Shown here in pieces: positions 27,067 through 36,265 of a DNA stretch of 64,000 nt. The notes under the pieces were generated by a model. It searched no databases and was not told the origin of the DNA. It saw only the letters and a list, made by a program, of their open reading frames with translations. Source of the stretch: Hydrotalea sandarakina (lineage in GTDB: Bacteria > Bacteroidota > Bacteroidia > Chitinophagales > Chitinophagaceae); contig NZ_QKZV01000004.1 in assembly GCF_003254115.1 (NCBI RefSeq), positions 1 through 64,000 of the forward strand, given 5' to 3'. Position 1 is the first letter of the stretch. Each line of letters starts with the position of its first letter. The position numbers and the translations under genes are program-made.

Positions 27067-29028
27067 ATGAAGCTGATTGGCATTTTATTCATTTGCTTGT
27101 TTGTTTGTCATCCTCCATCCTTCGGTCAGGCTCCGTCGTTAGATTCGTTGGAAGCTATGGCATTCCATGGCACAACAGATAGCATTAAAATTGAGGGGTT
27201 ATATAAACTATGTTTCAGCTATTTATCTATCGATCCGCAAAAAGCCGTTTTGTATGGTGAAGAGGCCTTACTACTCAGCAATAAAGTGCCTAATGAAATT
27301 TTACTGGCAAAAGTATTAAACAACTTAGCACAAGCATACGACTTACAACGCGATTTTAAAAAGTCTAGAGCACTTTTGCAAAAAGCAATTTATTTAAGTA
27401 TTAAAGAAAATGATGAAGAGGGACTGGGCAATGCACAAAACAATATGGCCTTATCTTATTATTTAGAAGGACAACTGGACAGTTCCTTATTTTGGCATTA
27501 CAGAGCATTAGAAACCAGAACGAAAATTGGGAATGTATTACAAATTGCAGATACCCACAATAATATAGGCATTCTATTCAGCCTAACAAAAGCATATAAA
27601 AATGCTTTATTTCATTTGAATGAAGCATTAAAAATTTACGTTTCACATAAAGATACCAATGACTTAGCCAATATTTACAGTAACGTGGCAGACGTATATC
27701 AACGACAAAAAAAATATGACAGTGCCATACATTTTTTACACCTCTCTATCAACTATGCCAAGTTTGCCTCATCGCCAAATTTGCTTAAAAATGCCTATCT
27801 AAATATGGGGTTTTGCTATAATGGAATGCAGGATTATAACAAAGCTTTGGAATATTTTAAAAAAATTGAAAGTTATAATAATATAGAAAAAGATGTTACT
27901 GTTTATTCCTATTTATTATTAGGCTTGAGCGATGCATACCTTGGGTTACACAATTATGCATTAGCTATTAGCTATGCAGAACAAGGCATTCAATTACCTT
28001 CGGTTGGCGACAATAACAAACTTGAATTGTATAGTTACTATTATAAAAACTTAGCCGATGCATATGAAGCCCAGGGCAATCTTTCAAATGCATTACTGTA
28101 TTTCAAATCATATAAATCAGTAACCGATTCTTTAAGAACAGAAGAAAATATTCGCAACCTAAATGATTTGGCAGCCAAATACGAATCAAAACAAAAAGAC
28201 CAACAAATAGAAATTTTAAATAAGGACAATGAGTTAAAAAGCTTAGCATTAAAAGACAAAAAAAACATCATCATTTTTTATAGCATAGGGCTAATTGTAT
28301 TGGTATTTAGTTTGGGAAGTATTTTGCTTTTATATTTTAATAAAGAAAAATTAAACCATGAATTAGCAGAGAAAAATAAATTGATTACACAATCATTGGC
28401 TGATAAAGAAGTATTACTAAAAGAAATTCATCACAGAGTAAAAAATAATTTACAAGTAATTAGCAGTTTACTGAACCTGCAAAGCAAAACCATACAAGAT
28501 GAAAATGCTTTAATTGCATTAAAAGAGGCAAGAGACAGAGTGAAAGCCATGGCCATCATTCATCAAAATTTATATGTAGAAGGCAATATTGCCGGCATAG
28601 ATATGCACGAGTATATTGAGAAACTCATCAACAATTTATTTAGCTCGTACAATATTGATGAAGCAAACATTCAATTAAAAATGGAAGTGGACCCTATTCA
28701 ATTAGAGATTGATTATTTAATACCCATTGGTTTAATATTGAATGAATTAATCAGTAATGCTTTGAAATACGCCTTTAAAGGCCGTGAAAAAGGCACTTTA
28801 GAGGTTACTTTGCATACCTGGCAAAACAAATTAATTTTGCAAGTAAAAGATGACGGTATTGGAATGCCTAATGAAATTGATTTTAAGCATTTGAGTACCA
28901 TGGGCTATCAATTAATTGATTCATTTATCAAAAAATTAAAAGCAGAGTTGTATATTGATGGCACAAACGGTACAACAATAACATTAATTATTCCCAATTA
29001 CCACACCAAAACTGCTGTATATGAGTGA
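27067..29028 (+). CDS. TPR-containing sensor histidine kinase (HisKA_2 type)
   Basis: A signal peptide (about residues 1-20) leads a periplasmic region of TPR-like repeats (about 40-360). A short coiled stretch, one membrane helix (about 399-424), a cytoplasmic HisKA_2 domain with the H-box KEIHHRVKNNLQVISSLLNLQ near 450, and an HATPase_c domain (LILNELISNALKYAF, then DDGIGM) follow. TPR sensors of this type are common in Bacteroidota. The gene overlaps its response-regulator gene by 8 bp, so the two form a two-component pair. The signal is unknown. Confidence 0.9.
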   Translation: MKLIGILFICLFVCHPPSFGQAPSLDSLEAMAFHGTTDSIKIEGLYKLCFSYLSIDPQKAVLYGEEALLLSNKVPNEILLAKVLNNLAQAYDLQRDFKKSRALLQKAIYLSIKENDEEGLGNAQNNMALSYYLEGQLDSSLFWHYRALETRTKIGNVLQIADTHNNIGILFSLTKAYKNALFHLNEALKIYVSHKDTNDLANIYSNVADVYQRQKKYDSAIHFLHLSINYAKFASSPNLLKNAYLNMGFCYNGMQDYNKALEYFKKIESYNNIEKDVTVYSYLLLGLSDAYLGLHNYALAISYAEQGIQLPSVGDNNKLELYSYYYKNLADAYEAQGNLSNALLYFKSYKSVTDSLRTEENIRNLNDLAAKYESKQKDQQIEILNKDNELKSLALKDKKNIIIFYSIGLIVLVFSLGSILLLYFNKEKLNHELAEKNKLITQSLADKEVLLKEIHHRVKNNLQVISSLLNLQSKTIQDENALIALKEARDRVKAMAIIHQNLYVEGNIAGIDMHEYIEKLINNLFSSYNIDEANIQLKMEVDPIQLEIDYLIPIGLILNELISNALKYAFKGREKGTLEVTLHTWQNKLILQVKDDGIGMPNEIDFKHLSTMGYQLIDSFIKKLKAELYIDGTNGTTITLIIPNYHTKTAVYE

Positions 29029-29638
29029 AATTAAAATTTTAATTGTTGAAGACGAGCCTTTAATTGCTGCCGATATTGCTCAATGTTTAACCAATCTTGA
29101 TTTTTGTGTATCGGGCATTGCATACAATACATTTGATGCGTTAAAAGAATTGGAAACCAATTTGCCGGATGCCATTTTATTGGATATTAATTTGCATGAA
29201 GAGAAAGACGGAATTGATTTGGCCGGTGTAATTAATACCAAGTATAAATTACCATTTGTGTATCTTACCTCACATGCCGATAGACTGACATTGGAACGCG
29301 CCATTAAAACCATTCCTGCAGGATATATAGTAAAACCATTTGACGAAAAAGATGTGTTGGTAAACCTGGAAATTGCCTTACATAACCATGCACAACAACA
29401 CAATGCTGCATATCCCAGTTTATCATTAAAAGCCATTAATAAACATTTGGTGAAACCACTTAGCGAACGTGAATTCGAAATTTTAAATGCCATTTATGAT
29501 GGCAAAACGAACCAGCAAATGGCGGAGTCATTTTATCTTTCTGTCAATACCATCAAAACACATATTGCAAATATTTATGGCAAGTTAGAAGTTACTTCCA
29601 GAACGGCAGCCATAGCAAAATTGCGCAATTGGATTTAG
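29021..29638 (+). CDS. Response regulator with receiver and LuxR-type HTH
   Basis: The receiver domain (1-120) has the acidic pocket VEDEP, the phospho-acceptor D55 (ILLDINLHEEKDG) and the conserved Lys in YIVKPFDEKD. The C-terminal GerE/LuxR HTH is LSEREFEILNAIYDGKTNQQMAESFYLSVNTIKTH, given here in parts: the recognition helix is SVNTIKTHIANIYGKL. It overlaps the upstream kinase gene and is its likely partner. A terminator-like hairpin lies 245 bp downstream. Targets are unknown. Confidence 0.9.
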   Translation: MSEIKILIVEDEPLIAADIAQCLTNLDFCVSGIAYNTFDALKELETNLPDAILLDINLHEEKDGIDLAGVINTKYKLPFVYLTSHADRLTLERAIKTIPAGYIVKPFDEKDVLVNLEIALHNHAQQHNAAYPSLSLKAINKHLVKPLSEREFEILNAIYDGKTNQQMAESFYLSVNTIKTHIANIYGKLEVTSRTAAIAKLRNWI

Positions 29639-30141
29639 TATTAACACAAGCAACTTTGCAGGAATTGTCTGAACTTTCCCATATTCAATTTCATTTGCTG
29701 TTTTATGCTTGAATGAGCTGTACAATGCTTTTACCAATGGCGATTTCAGGCTTTCAAAATCATACTATTGGGTGAATAATTTAATCAGTAAAATACTTCA
29801 AATTTGCGGTATTGAATATCAGAATGTTTCTGGTTTAGGGGGTTAAAAACGTTTTGGTTTTTCATAGGATATAGGATTTATGGGCGTCTCTTTCTAGAGA
29901 TGCCTTTTTTCTTTTCAGCCTCCTTTATTTAATAATTTTCTTATATATTTTGAAACCTCAAAAAAAGTTTGTAACTTGCCACTTATATAATATCCAGGCC
30001 TAATTATCTTTCGAAGTAAATACATTTGCAAGCGCTACCCTTGTAAAAGGTACAAAACCTGTGAAAATACCCATTTAACTTTAAAAAGCCTTAAAGATTG
30101 ATGTGTATGTTTCACTAATTTTTGTAAAATAAAATATTCAT
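29639..30141. other. Intergenic region between two regulator genes
   Basis: 503 bp without a convincing gene. It contains one terminator (29883-29910). The remaining sequence is AT-rich and shows no repeat or RNA that I recognise. Confidence 0.6.
29883..29910 (+). terminator. Rho-independent terminator downstream of the two-component pair
   Basis: GGCGTCTCT and AGAGATGCC form a 9-bp stem with one G-T wobble and a short loop, followed by six T. It lies well downstream of the regulator stop, so a longer 3' UTR or a small untranslated transcript is possible. Confidence 0.75.
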
Positions 30142-30768
30142 ATGAAAATAATTTTAGCGGACGACCACAATGTTTTACGAAAGGGCTTGATTATGATTTT
30201 GGAAAAAGCCTTCCCTTCTGCAGAAATTGAAGAAGTTTCTGAAGGTACAGACCTCATTAAAAAAGTAATGAAACAAAAGTGGGACATAATTATTTCCGAC
30301 ATTTCCATGCCCGGTCTCTCAGGCATTGATGCCATAAAGCAAATTAAAGATATTAGTCCGCATATTCCCATTTTAGTATTAAGTACGCATGCACCCGAGC
30401 AATATGCGCTAAGAGCCATTAGAGCAGGCGCATCGGGATATTTAACCAAAGAAAGCGCACCCGAAGAATTACTAACAGCCATTAATACTTTACTGCGCGG
30501 AAAAAAATACATTACACCGGAAGTTGCCGAAATACTGGCGGAAGCTTACGGAGATGATTTTGAAAAAGCCCCACACGAACAATTATCTGACCGGGAATTT
30601 CAGGTTTTGCAACTTATTATAAAAGGCAAAACCATTTCTGAAATTTCAGAAGCATTATCATTAAGTGTCAACACCATTAGTACTTACAAAGCCCGTATTT
30701 TAAGCAAAATGCACGTACACAATAATGCTGAATTGATTAAATATGCCATAGATAACAATTTAATGTAA
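30142..30768 (+). CDS. NarL/FixJ-family response regulator (orphan)
   Basis: 208 aa. The receiver domain has ADDHNVLRKG at the acidic pocket, phospho-acceptor D53 (IIISDISMPGLSG) and K104 in GYLTKESAPEE. The C-terminal LuxR-type HTH (LSDREFQVLQLIIKGKTISEI...SVNTISTYKARIL) binds DNA. There is no kinase gene next to it; the TPR kinase 1.1 kb upstream has its own regulator, though cross-talk is possible. Typical of regulators that pair with a hybrid or distant kinase in Bacteroidota. Confidence 0.9.
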   Translation: MKIILADDHNVLRKGLIMILEKAFPSAEIEEVSEGTDLIKKVMKQKWDIIISDISMPGLSGIDAIKQIKDISPHIPILVLSTHAPEQYALRAIRAGASGYLTKESAPEELLTAINTLLRGKKYITPEVAEILAEAYGDDFEKAPHEQLSDREFQVLQLIIKGKTISEISEALSLSVNTISTYKARILSKMHVHNNAELIKYAIDNNLM

Positions 30769-30945
30769 TCTACGCTAAAAGTATCCTTTATTACCCTTCC
30801 TTAAGTTTACACGGTTTATTTTGCTGTGCAGTGTAACATTGTGTATTCAACCTCTTAATAATTAGCGCAATTACATTTAAAACCATAGTTGCAAAAAAAT
30901 TGTATGGAATATTTGATGCATTCAAATGTTTTGTATATTTAAACT

Positions 30946-31686
30946 ATGGTCAGTTTAGCATTTTATAACCTGAAAGGGGGTGTTGGCAAAACCGCATCAG
31001 CCGTTAACCTTGCTTATTTAGCTGCACAAGAAGGGAAAAAAACTTTGGTATGGGATTTAGACCCACAAGGTTCTGCTTCGTTTTATTTGGGTGCTTCAGC
31101 TACTACCAAAAATGAATCAAAGAAAATTTTATTGCAAGAAATAGATATAACGGAAGTAGTACTACCAACCGCTTATGATCATTTATCGGTTATACCGGCC
31201 GATATTTCTGCCCGCTATGCAGATATTTTACTCAACGAAATGAAACAGTTTAAAAAGAAAGTAGCCGCTTTATTAAACAGTTTTAAAAAAGCATTTGATA
31301 TAATAATTATAGATTGCCCGCCGGGACTTTCTATTTTGCATGAAGCTATTTTTTACGCAGCTGATTGGATTTTAATGCCCAATATTCCCACAACTTTATC
31401 TATTCGATCATTCGAAACTGTATTGCAGTTTTTTAAAGACAATGATATAAATAGCGATAAAATAAAATGTTTCTTTAGCATGGTTGACCATAGAAAGAAT
31501 TTACACCATGAAACCATGCATGAATTTTATAAAGACAAACTTTTTTTAAAAAATTATATTCCCTATTTAAGCGATATTGAAAAAATGGGTATTCACCAAG
31601 CACCACTGGAAACCTTTGCTTCCAGTAGCTATGCCGCTCAATGTTATAGGGAAGTTTGGAAAGAAATAAAAAGAACTTGTTTATAA
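30946..31686 (+). CDS. ParA-family ATPase (MinD/Soj-like)
   Basis: This 246-aa P-loop ATPase has the deviant Walker A KGGVGKTASAVNLA at residues 10-23, switch I LDPQGSASFYLG and Walker B IIIDCPPGLS. Such proteins position DNA or protein cargo by ATP-driven dimerisation on the nucleoid. No parB or parS-like gene is adjacent, so it is unlikely to be the chromosomal partition protein. It may instead position another cargo. The next gene, an esterase-like protein, starts 13 bp downstream and is probably cotranscribed; the functional link is unclear. Confidence 0.88.
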   Translation: MVSLAFYNLKGGVGKTASAVNLAYLAAQEGKKTLVWDLDPQGSASFYLGASATTKNESKKILLQEIDITEVVLPTAYDHLSVIPADISARYADILLNEMKQFKKKVAALLNSFKKAFDIIIIDCPPGLSILHEAIFYAADWILMPNIPTTLSIRSFETVLQFFKDNDINSDKIKCFFSMVDHRKNLHHETMHEFYKDKLFLKNYIPYLSDIEKMGIHQAPLETFASSSYAAQCYREVWKEIKRTCL

Positions 31687-31699
31687 ACCACTTGCATTT

Positions 31700-32431
31700 A
31701 TGGTAAAAGAAATAACATCGTGGTTTAGTCCCGCTTTGCAAGAAGAAATGCCCATTGCAACTTATGGTTATTTCGGATTTGCTTTACTGCTGATACCTAC
31801 TGCTGCTGCTGATTTTTTAGAATATGAACGATTTCAATTAATTGATGCACTCTCTCCCCATATTCATGCCGGGAAAATAAAAGTATTTAGCATAAACAGC
31901 ATGAACAACCAAAGCTGGATGAACGATAATATGGAACCTGCGCATAAAGCCATTCGTCAGAATCAGTTTAATGAATATGTTCATAATGAAGTTATTCCCT
32001 ATATACGCAGGCATACCAGTAACAACACCTTAATATTTACTTGTGGCGCCAGTTTTGGCGCATTACATGCCATGAATTTATTTTTAAAACGCCCCGATAT
32101 CATTAACGGTGCTATAAGCATGAGTGGTGTGTACGACTTAACAGAATACACAAAAGGCTATTGGGATGAACAAGTATATTACAACAGCCCGCAACATTAT
32201 ATACCCAACCTTACCGACCCTTGGTTTTTAGATAAAATTAAAGCCAGTCACCATATTCATATTTATTCAGGTTCAGGTGCGTATGAAGATCCGGAAGCAA
32301 GCAGAAGGTTCTCCAAAGTACTATGGGACAAAGGCATTTGGAATGATTTAGAAATTTGGGGTAATGATATTCCACACGATTGGCCCACTTGGCGAAAAAT
32401 GCTTCCATTAATTATTGAACAAAAATTTTAG
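31700..32431 (+). CDS. Esterase-like alpha/beta hydrolase
   Basis: This 243-aa protein resembles the putative-esterase (EsteraseD-like) family. The nucleophile elbow is CGASFGALHA (GxSxG-type), and a C-terminal IPHDWPTWRKML supplies the catalytic His. There is no signal peptide, so it is probably cytoplasmic. Similar proteins are often annotated as esterases and occur next to carboxylate-amine or ATP-grasp genes, but no such gene is seen here. It is coupled to the ParA-like gene by a 13-bp gap. Substrate unknown. Confidence 0.75.
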   Translation: MVKEITSWFSPALQEEMPIATYGYFGFALLLIPTAAADFLEYERFQLIDALSPHIHAGKIKVFSINSMNNQSWMNDNMEPAHKAIRQNQFNEYVHNEVIPYIRRHTSNNTLIFTCGASFGALHAMNLFLKRPDIINGAISMSGVYDLTEYTKGYWDEQVYYNSPQHYIPNLTDPWFLDKIKASHHIHIYSGSGAYEDPEASRRFSKVLWDKGIWNDLEIWGNDIPHDWPTWRKMLPLIIEQKF

Positions 32432-32459
32432 CCCTTAGCCGGCCGGGCTTAAAATTTTT
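32421..32459 (+). terminator. Terminator overlapping the esterase stop codon
   Basis: AAAAATTTTA plus GCCC pair with GGGC plus TTAAAATTTTT (one bulged base), with a GC-rich loop. The A/T arms make it usable in both directions. The stop codon of the esterase gene lies in the left arm. Confidence 0.65.
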
Positions 32460-32527
32460 AAATAACATGTTAATTCCTGCTGAAAGCTATTCATCTTAGT
32501 TAATTTGGCTTTAATATTACAAACCAA

Positions 32528-33322
32528 TTGAACAGTTTGACAAAATATATTTACTTACTATCTCTACTCATTTTTGCCATTGTTGAAGCCCACGCACAAC
32601 AGCCTTCAAAGGCATTCACAATTAAAGGGACTGTTTACGACATAACAGCCCGTCGTCCAATAGAAGCGGTTGCCGTGTTAACATCATCCGGCAAAGGAAC
32701 TTTAACCGACTCTTTAGGCAAATACAGCATTACGGTATTTCCGCATGATTCTATTTGGTTTTCATTGATTAATAAAACCACCATGAAATACCCGGTAGAT
32801 ACAATTAGTAATACTGAAGCATTCGATGTACAAATATTTTTAAACGCCTTTAACTTGCCCGATGTAAGTGTGCGCAATAGAAGCTATAAACTGGATAGTA
32901 TTCAAAACAGACAGGATTATGCCAAAATATTCAATTTCAGAAAACCGGGACTTCGTTTAAGCAATGGCCCATCGGGTTACAACCCCGGCAGTGTTACAGT
33001 TGGTTTAGATTTAGATGAAATTATTAATTTATTTCGGCGAAAACGAAACCAAAGCATTGAATCATTGCAACGACGCTTAATTCAACAAGAACAAGATGCA
33101 TACATTGACCATCGGTTTAATAAAGGTTTTGTTCGAAAAATTACCGGCCTTACATCTCCACAGTTAGACAGTTTTATGGTAAAATACAGGCCGGACTATG
33201 ATATTTTGAAAATGTTGAACGATCTTGAATTTGGGTATTATGTTGAACAATGCTACAAACAATACATGCGTAATTTAGGGCTGGATAAATATTACTTTCG
33301 GAAGGAAGACACTCCGTTTTAA
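32528..33322 (+). CDS. Secreted protein with CarboxypepD_reg-like domain
   Basis: 264 aa beginning at TTG 32528. The start is supported by an immediately following signal peptide (YIYLLSLLIFAIVEAHAQ). Residues about 30-115 form a carboxypeptidase-regulatory-like beta domain (IKGTVYDITARRPIEAVAVL...TLTDSLGKYSI), the module also found at the N-terminus of TonB receptors. The rest is charged and helical with no recognised motif and no receptor barrel. It is probably periplasmic or anchored at the cell surface, of unknown role, and is a single gene. Confidence 0.75.
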   Translation: MNSLTKYIYLLSLLIFAIVEAHAQQPSKAFTIKGTVYDITARRPIEAVAVLTSSGKGTLTDSLGKYSITVFPHDSIWFSLINKTTMKYPVDTISNTEAFDVQIFLNAFNLPDVSVRNRSYKLDSIQNRQDYAKIFNFRKPGLRLSNGPSGYNPGSVTVGLDLDEIINLFRRKRNQSIESLQRRLIQQEQDAYIDHRFNKGFVRKITGLTSPQLDSFMVKYRPDYDILKMLNDLEFGYYVEQCYKQYMRNLGLDKYYFRKEDTPF

Positions 33323-33365
33323 CTTACATGATGTGGTCATAAGTTAAACTTCTACAGCTAAAACA

Positions 33366-33752
33366 TTACTTGGTAACATTAACCGCAGGTTTATAGTTGC
33401 AGGTTTTATTGTTAAGCAAATGGCCATAAACAATAAAAATGACGGCAGGTATTAATAATACCACTTCCCATTTATGCCAAAACTGTTTGGCAACTAAAAA
33501 AAGAATACCAATTAAGAAAATTACCAATGGCTTCAATTGGTGGTGTTTGTATAAATAACCCCGCAGTAAAGAAAATGCACCAATAACAAAAGCCAATCCA
33601 ATCATAAAATACTCAAATGCTCGGTTATGAATTACTTCTATACCTAATAGGGGCAAACTGGTTAATACAATTGGCAGCAAGGCACAGTGAATGGCACAGG
33701 CAACAGAAGTAATAATTCCCACTACATCCCAATTTACCTTTTTCAAAAACAT
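33366..33752 (-). CDS. MerC-domain membrane protein
   Basis: About 128 aa with four membrane helices and the MerC signature ACAIHCALLPIVL, whose Cys pair may bind a metal ion. MerC was named for mercury uptake, but chromosomal Bacteroidota members are likely linked to other metals or redox stress. I chose ATG 33752 (MFLKKVNWD). The frame is open to an ATG at 33779, but the promoter element (33757-33764) and palindrome (33771-33787) lie there, so the longer start is unlikely. It is divergent from the SCO1-Fur-TlpA gene group. Confidence 0.8.
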   Translation of the reverse strand: MFLKKVNWDVVGIITSVACAIHCALLPIVLTSLPLLGIEVIHNRAFEYFMIGLAFVIGAFSLLRGYLYKHHQLKPLVIFLIGILFLVAKQFWHKWEVVLLIPAVIFIVYGHLLNNKTCNYKPAVNVTK

Positions 33753-33756
33753 GGCA

Positions 33757-33764
33757 CAAAGATA
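33757..33764 (-). promoter_or_regulatory. Putative merC-like gene promoter -7 element
   Basis: The minus strand reads TATCTTTG, a perfect TAnnTTTG, with TTTTG about 20 bp upstream as a -33 candidate. Transcription would begin almost at the ATG (33752), so the mRNA may be nearly leaderless. Confidence 0.55.
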
Positions 33765-33770
33765 AGAACA

Positions 33771-33787
33771 TTGCAACAATGTTGCAA
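33771..33787. promoter_or_regulatory. Fur/Zur-type operator palindrome
   Basis: TTGCAACAATGTTGCAA is a perfect 7-3-7 inverted repeat lying between the -33 and -7 elements of the MerC-like gene. A Fur-family regulator is encoded 735 bp away (34522). The form resembles Fur-family operators; the regulator that binds is inferred. Confidence 0.6.
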
Positions 33788-33837
33788 AATTAACAAAACA
33801 AAAAAATCTTCAACACCATTTAGCCGACGTGAAGGCG

Positions 33838-33845
33838 TAAATTTG
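33838..33845 (+). promoter_or_regulatory. Putative promoter -7 element of the SCO1-Fur-TlpA genes
   Basis: TAAATTTG fits TAnnTTTG and lies 21 bp upstream of the SCO1-like ATG. No good -33 element was seen. Confidence 0.45.
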
Positions 33846-33866
33846 CAATCTATTTAATTCATTTTC

Positions 33867-34505
33867 ATGAACAAGAAGAAACTGATAATTTATTCCGTGT
33901 TTTTTATTGGGTTAGTGGCGGTTTTTATGTTCGTAATATCACGGGTAACCGATATGTTTCAACGTAGCACGCTTACAGAAAGAAGCACAGTGTTACCTTT
34001 CCAATTTACAAACCAAGATGGTAAACCTGTTACCAATAAAGACGTAGAAGGAAAAGTATATGTGGTAAACTATTTTTTCACCACTTGCAAAGGCATTTGT
34101 CCCAGAATGAACAACAATTTGAAAGAAGTATATGAGCAGTTTAAAAACCGCCCCGACTTTATGATATTGTCGCATACTTGTGATCCTGACAATGATTCTG
34201 TTCCAAAAATGAAACGTTATGCCGACTCTATGCAAGTAAATACCCAAAAATGGGAGTTTTTAACGGGAAGAAAGGATAGCTTATACAAAATGGCTCGTTA
34301 CAGCTATGGTATAGATGATCCCAAAAATACCGTGAACGATATTAAAGATGATTTTATTCATACGCAATTTGTTGCATTGGTGGATAAAAATGGTATAGTA
34401 CGAGGTCAGGTTTATGACACGCTAAAAAAAGATGAAATTGAAAAATTAAAACACGATATTGAACAATTATTGAATGAACCAACACCCGGTACTGCTTTAC
34501 GATAA
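33867..34505 (+). CDS. SCO1/SenC-family copper chaperone-like protein
   Basis: 212 aa with an N-terminal membrane anchor (residues about 5-27) and a thioredoxin-like domain outside the membrane. The copper/redox motif CKGICPRM (CxxxC) and the distal His in FIHTQFVALVD are both present, so metal binding looks intact. SCO proteins deliver copper to, or reduce, the CuA site of cytochrome oxidase. It begins a three-gene group, with the Fur-family gene 16 bp downstream and the TlpA-like gene after that, suggesting a role in metal-dependent redox maturation. Confidence 0.9.
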   Translation: MNKKKLIIYSVFFIGLVAVFMFVISRVTDMFQRSTLTERSTVLPFQFTNQDGKPVTNKDVEGKVYVVNYFFTTCKGICPRMNNNLKEVYEQFKNRPDFMILSHTCDPDNDSVPKMKRYADSMQVNTQKWEFLTGRKDSLYKMARYSYGIDDPKNTVNDIKDDFIHTQFVALVDKNGIVRGQVYDTLKKDEIEKLKHDIEQLLNEPTPGTALR

Positions 34506-34521
34506 ATGATAAACTCGCTTT

Positions 34522-34950
34522 ATGAATAACATTTTTGCCGACATATTAAGGAAGAACAATTTAAGTATTACACCTTGTCGATCAGCTATTTTAGAATTAT
34601 TTCATGAAGCGAACGGCGCATTAACCCATGCTGCTATTGAAGAAAAAACCGGGGAACAGTTTGATAGGGTAACTATTTACAGAACGTTACAAATTTTTGT
34701 AGAAAAAGGATTAATTCACACCATACCAAGCCCCGATAATTCAATATTATATGCATTGTGCAAAGATGATTGTTCAGAAGGACACCACCATGATGACCAT
34801 ATTCATTTTATATGCAACCAATGCAGCACTACAGTTTGTTTAGACCATATAAGCACACCCAAAATAGTTTTACCCAAAGGATTTAAAGTTCAACAAACAG
34901 ATGTTTTAATTAAAGGCCTTTGTGCACAATGCAATTCCAATTCACAATAA
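34522..34950 (+). CDS. Fur-family metal- or peroxide-responsive repressor
   Basis: 142 aa. The winged-helix domain (ITPCRSAILELFHEANGALTH, then FDRVTIYRTLQIFVEKGLIH) is followed by a dimerisation domain with a His-rich stretch EGHHHDDHIHFICNQC and a second CAQC, the usual structural zinc site. Whether it senses iron, zinc or peroxide cannot be read from sequence. The palindrome at 33771-33787 in front of the MerC-like gene is a likely target. It is cotranscribed with SCO1-like and TlpA-like genes. Confidence 0.92.
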   Translation: MNNIFADILRKNNLSITPCRSAILELFHEANGALTHAAIEEKTGEQFDRVTIYRTLQIFVEKGLIHTIPSPDNSILYALCKDDCSEGHHHDDHIHFICNQCSTTVCLDHISTPKIVLPKGFKVQQTDVLIKGLCAQCNSNSQ

Positions 34951-34977
34951 ATTCATTTTATTTAAAAAATCATCAAC

Positions 34978-35541
34978 ATGTTACACAATAAATTTTTTGC
35001 AAACGGATTTGTAATACTACTGATAACGACAGGAATCACTTTAACTGCCTGCAAAAACAATCAATCGAGTAATGAACCTGTACAAAGCACCAATGCAAGT
35101 ACAAGCAATGCAACTACAGCCAACAATAACACCAACGCTGATGCCTTGCCGACCTTTAGCATAAAAGATGCCAACGGGAAAGTTGTGAATTTAAAAGATG
35201 CTTTTAAAGGAAAAAAAATATTGGTGAACTTATGGGCTACCTGGTGCCCGCCCTGCCGCGCTGAAATGCCTTCGTTACAAACCTTATACAGCACAACTGA
35301 TAGCAGCAAAGTTGCCTTTGTATTTCTTTCAATGGATGATGATTTCAATAAAGCTTTACAGTATGTAAAAGATAAAAAATACACGCTTCCGGTTTATTAT
35401 CCTGCACAGGAACTACCCCAATTATTCAATGTTGAAGGCATTCCTACCACATTTATTTTTGATGCTAACGGTAAAATTATTCATCAACAAGTGGGTATGG
35501 GCGATTATACCAGCCCCGAAATTAGACAACTGCTTCAATAA
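34978..35541 (+). CDS. TlpA-like thioredoxin-fold lipoprotein
   Basis: 187 aa with a lipoprotein signal (LLITTGITLTAC, Cys near residue 25), then a Ser/Thr/Asn-rich linker, then a thioredoxin domain with the active site NLWATWCPPCRAEMPSL and the cis-Pro in EGIPTTF. It should act as a periplasmic thiol reductant, probably for cytochrome c or SCO/CuA sites. It lies 27 bp downstream of the Fur-family gene in the same group. Confidence 0.9.
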   Translation: MLHNKFFANGFVILLITTGITLTACKNNQSSNEPVQSTNASTSNATTANNNTNADALPTFSIKDANGKVVNLKDAFKGKKILVNLWATWCPPCRAEMPSLQTLYSTTDSSKVAFVFLSMDDDFNKALQYVKDKKYTLPVYYPAQELPQLFNVEGIPTTFIFDANGKIIHQQVGMGDYTSPEIRQLLQ

Positions 35542-35582
35542 ATAAACATTCACATTCAACTGCACCAATTTATTTCCCATTG

Positions 35583-36149
35583 TTATTGGTAAAACAAAAC
35601 CAAAATAGCAATGGGAAAAATTATGCCCATAAGTGCCAACCACCAACCTCTTTTTTTGAAACTATACTTCCCACGCATTAAAAACATACCACTAACGGTA
35701 ATAAAAATTAAACCAAGGGCAAATATATCAGAATACCAAATCCACCAGTTGCCCGTAAACTTGTGTAAAAATGCCATTTGCGCCAACACCGGTTTGGGTT
35801 TCCATAAGTTCATTTCAACCATGCCATTTTCCAAATGTATCGTTATATCTGCATTGGCAAAAACAGCCACCACAGTACTATCATTTCTGGAATCTGAACG
35901 CAAAAGTTTTCCCAATTGTTGTGCGTCGCCAAAAGCTTGCAGCTGCTGCTTTTGAATACTATGTGCCGCGCCTGAAAATGCAGATGACAACTTCTTATAT
36001 TCATACAAATATTTATCGGGCTTCCAAAGTTTTCGGTGGTTTTGTGCAATACCTGAAACAGCAAAAGCAATAATCAATCCTACAAAGAAATAGCCAATAT
36101 CACGGTGCCAATTACGCAGTGATTTATTCGACAAAAAATTATAAGCCAT
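35583..36149 (-). CDS. PepSY-associated TM helix protein
   Basis: 188 aa with an N-terminal helix after NWHRDIGYFFVG, a periplasmic segment of about 90 residues, the conserved FLHKFTGNWWIWYSDIFALGLIFITVSG region and two C-terminal helices. The pattern of paired His and Trp near helices (WHRDIGY, LHKFTG) matches PepSY_TM proteins, some of which bind haem or reduce ferric iron. Convergent with the TlpA-like gene. Likely an inner-membrane protein of iron or redox metabolism. Confidence 0.8.
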   Translation of the reverse strand: MAYNFLSNKSLRNWHRDIGYFFVGLIIAFAVSGIAQNHRKLWKPDKYLYEYKKLSSAFSGAAHSIQKQQLQAFGDAQQLGKLLRSDSRNDSTVVAVFANADITIHLENGMVEMNLWKPKPVLAQMAFLHKFTGNWWIWYSDIFALGLIFITVSGMFLMRGKYSFKKRGWWLALMGIIFPIAILVLFYQ

Positions 36150-36265
36150 AAAGGGTTAATTAAGTGATGCGAAACTAACCCTCCATTAAAGCGAGCATTT
36201 ATAAATTAGGGAAAAACGTTTATGTTTTTGGGAAGAATTTGTTATGCTTAGTCAATACCAAACCG

